This document shows, piece by piece, positions 4,845-5,498 of a stretch of DNA of 5,498 bases; the stretch's first letter is position 1; every line of letters starts with the position of its first letter. Below the pieces are notes generated by a model that saw nothing but the letters and a program-made list of their open reading frames with translations, made no database searches and had not been told where the DNA came from. Both the position numbers and the translations under genes were made by a program. This stretch comes from Planctomycetaceae bacterium (lineage in GTDB: Bacteria > Planctomycetota > Planctomycetia > Planctomycetales > Planctomycetaceae), in contig JAJDEK010000549.1 of NCBI GenBank assembly GCA_029259875.1, forward strand, positions 1 through 5,498. Direction: 5' to 3'.

Positions 4845-5498
4845 TCAGTTTGGTTTGGCGACGAACTCAGGATTGAATTGTTGTGCCCGAGCTTGCAGAC
4901 GGCGAGAAAGGACCTTAATTAGATAGCAAGCTTTAAGTGACACCAAGAACACAATACATATAACGATAGTAGAAAACCACAATGTTATTGATGACGTATC
5001 AACAAAGGATCGAGATAGCAACCAGATTAGTGATATGATAGGAAAAACGGACGTCGAGCCAAAAGTTAAAAACTTACTCGAGTTGTCAGAAAAAAGAGCA
5101 ATCCAAGGAAAACTATTATCAATTTTGTCAGATATTTGTTCCAACTTCACAGCATTCGATAGATGAGAAATAAACCCTAGCATGACGCCAAGTATGAGAA
5201 GAGGTGCTGCTAATTTTGCACTATCTTCATTTATAGACAGTCCAAGCACAGAGATCGACCTGGATTTATCGAAGAGCTTGCGATCAATCCATAACAAAGC
5301 AGCAGATGGTGTGAACCGTTTAATATCTTCCCAATAGATCTGAGCGTTCGAATTTCGGCTGAATATTTGAAGCTCACTACTCTCGAGGATCTGTTCAGGT
5401 ACTAAAATCTTTTCGCAAAGAATATTTATAGTGATTTCGACAGGACTACGGTTATGTGCATTTCTAGCGGCAAGGTTAATTGTTTTTTTTCCAATTGT
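4845..5498 (-). CDS. Unrecognised membrane protein, C-terminal part (start beyond window)
   Basis: The minus-strand frame is open from the right edge (5498) to the TAA at 4845. It gives 217 residues of a gene whose start lies outside the window. A TTG at 5297 could be mistaken for the start, but sense codons continue upstream to the edge, so an internal start is not needed. The first 90 residues are polar (including NLAARNAHNRSPVEI and YWEDIKRFTPSAA) with no clear domain. Three hydrophobic segments follow near 95-113, 146-162 and 172-194, then a basic cytoplasmic-type tail (SRRLQARAQQFNPEF). No catalytic or binding motif is visible, and I do not recognise the family. It lies upstream of the zinc-ribbon membrane gene on the same strand with a gap of 164 bp, which is long for tight co-transcription. 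It appears to be a real gene because the frame is long, uninterrupted and has a coherent membrane topology. Confidence 0.7.
   Translation of the reverse strand, partial: TIGKKTINLAARNAHNRSPVEITINILCEKILVPEQILESSELQIFSRNSNAQIYWEDIKRFTPSAALLWIDRKLFDKSRSISVLGLSINEDSAKLAAPLLILGVMLGFISHLSNAVKLEQISDKIDNSFPWIALFSDNSSKFLTFGSTSVFPIISLIWLLSRSFVDTSSITLWFSTIVICIVFLVSLKACYLIKVLSRRLQARAQQFNPEFVAKPN

Noticed and set aside
4845..5297. Reading the right-hand gene as a complete 150-aa protein from the TTG at 5297
   Set aside because: The same frame stays open with sense codons for another 67 codons to the window edge, so the gene more likely starts outside.
1..5498. CRISPR array, tRNA/rRNA, phage or toxin-antitoxin genes
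   Set aside because: No spaced direct repeats, cloverleaf-like structure, rRNA stretch or recognisable defence or mobile protein was found on either strand.

Overview
The window looks like chromosomal DNA from a planctomycete, probably of the Planctomycetales (a Gimesia/Rubinisphaera-like lineage; the genus is a guess). The clues are a secreted PQQ-type beta-propeller protein opening its mature part with DWPMWRG, a secreted ceramidase-like hydrolase with a GCGAD-NP signature, and two different membrane proteins each capped by an MJ0042-type CxxC...CxxC zinc ribbon. These are established planctomycete habits, but the assignment is by recognition and no search was run. The DNA is AT-leaning. 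I see no tRNA, rRNA, CRISPR array or intact transposase.

Layout: (1) 1-654, minus strand, the N-terminal 218 codons of a secreted beta-propeller protein that runs off the left edge. (2) 721-2121, minus strand, a complete secreted neutral-ceramidase-like metallohydrolase, 66 bp upstream of the propeller gene and probably co-transcribed with it from a good sigma70-type promoter at 2173-2201. (3) 2122-2681, a 560-bp AT-rich gap between divergent genes. It holds that promoter, a long imperfect inverted repeat (2336-2397) shaped like a minus-strand intrinsic terminator, a second hairpin (2299-2327), and a possible cryptic minus-strand unit with a 37-aa ORF (2401-2514). (4) 2682-3638, plus strand, a GTG-started zinc-ribbon / single-TM / extracytoplasmic-domain protein. 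(5) 3664-4680, minus strand, convergent with the previous gene, a zinc-ribbon polytopic membrane protein. (6) 4845-5498, minus strand, the C-terminal 217 codons of an unrecognised membrane protein that enters from the right edge.

How the genes may work together: genes (1) and (2) make a plausible two-gene exported unit acting outside the cytoplasmic membrane, one a predicted zinc amidohydrolase-like enzyme and the other a propeller scaffold or binding protein. Genes (4) and (5) are unrelated in their membrane parts but share an N-terminal four-cysteine ribbon joined through a charged linker. Their common role is unknown. The points most worth checking are the orphan terminator and small ORF in the divergent gap, the substituted catalytic-serine motif of the ceramidase-like enzyme, and the paired zinc-ribbon membrane proteins. 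Nothing here amounts to a clearly recognisable new multi-gene system.
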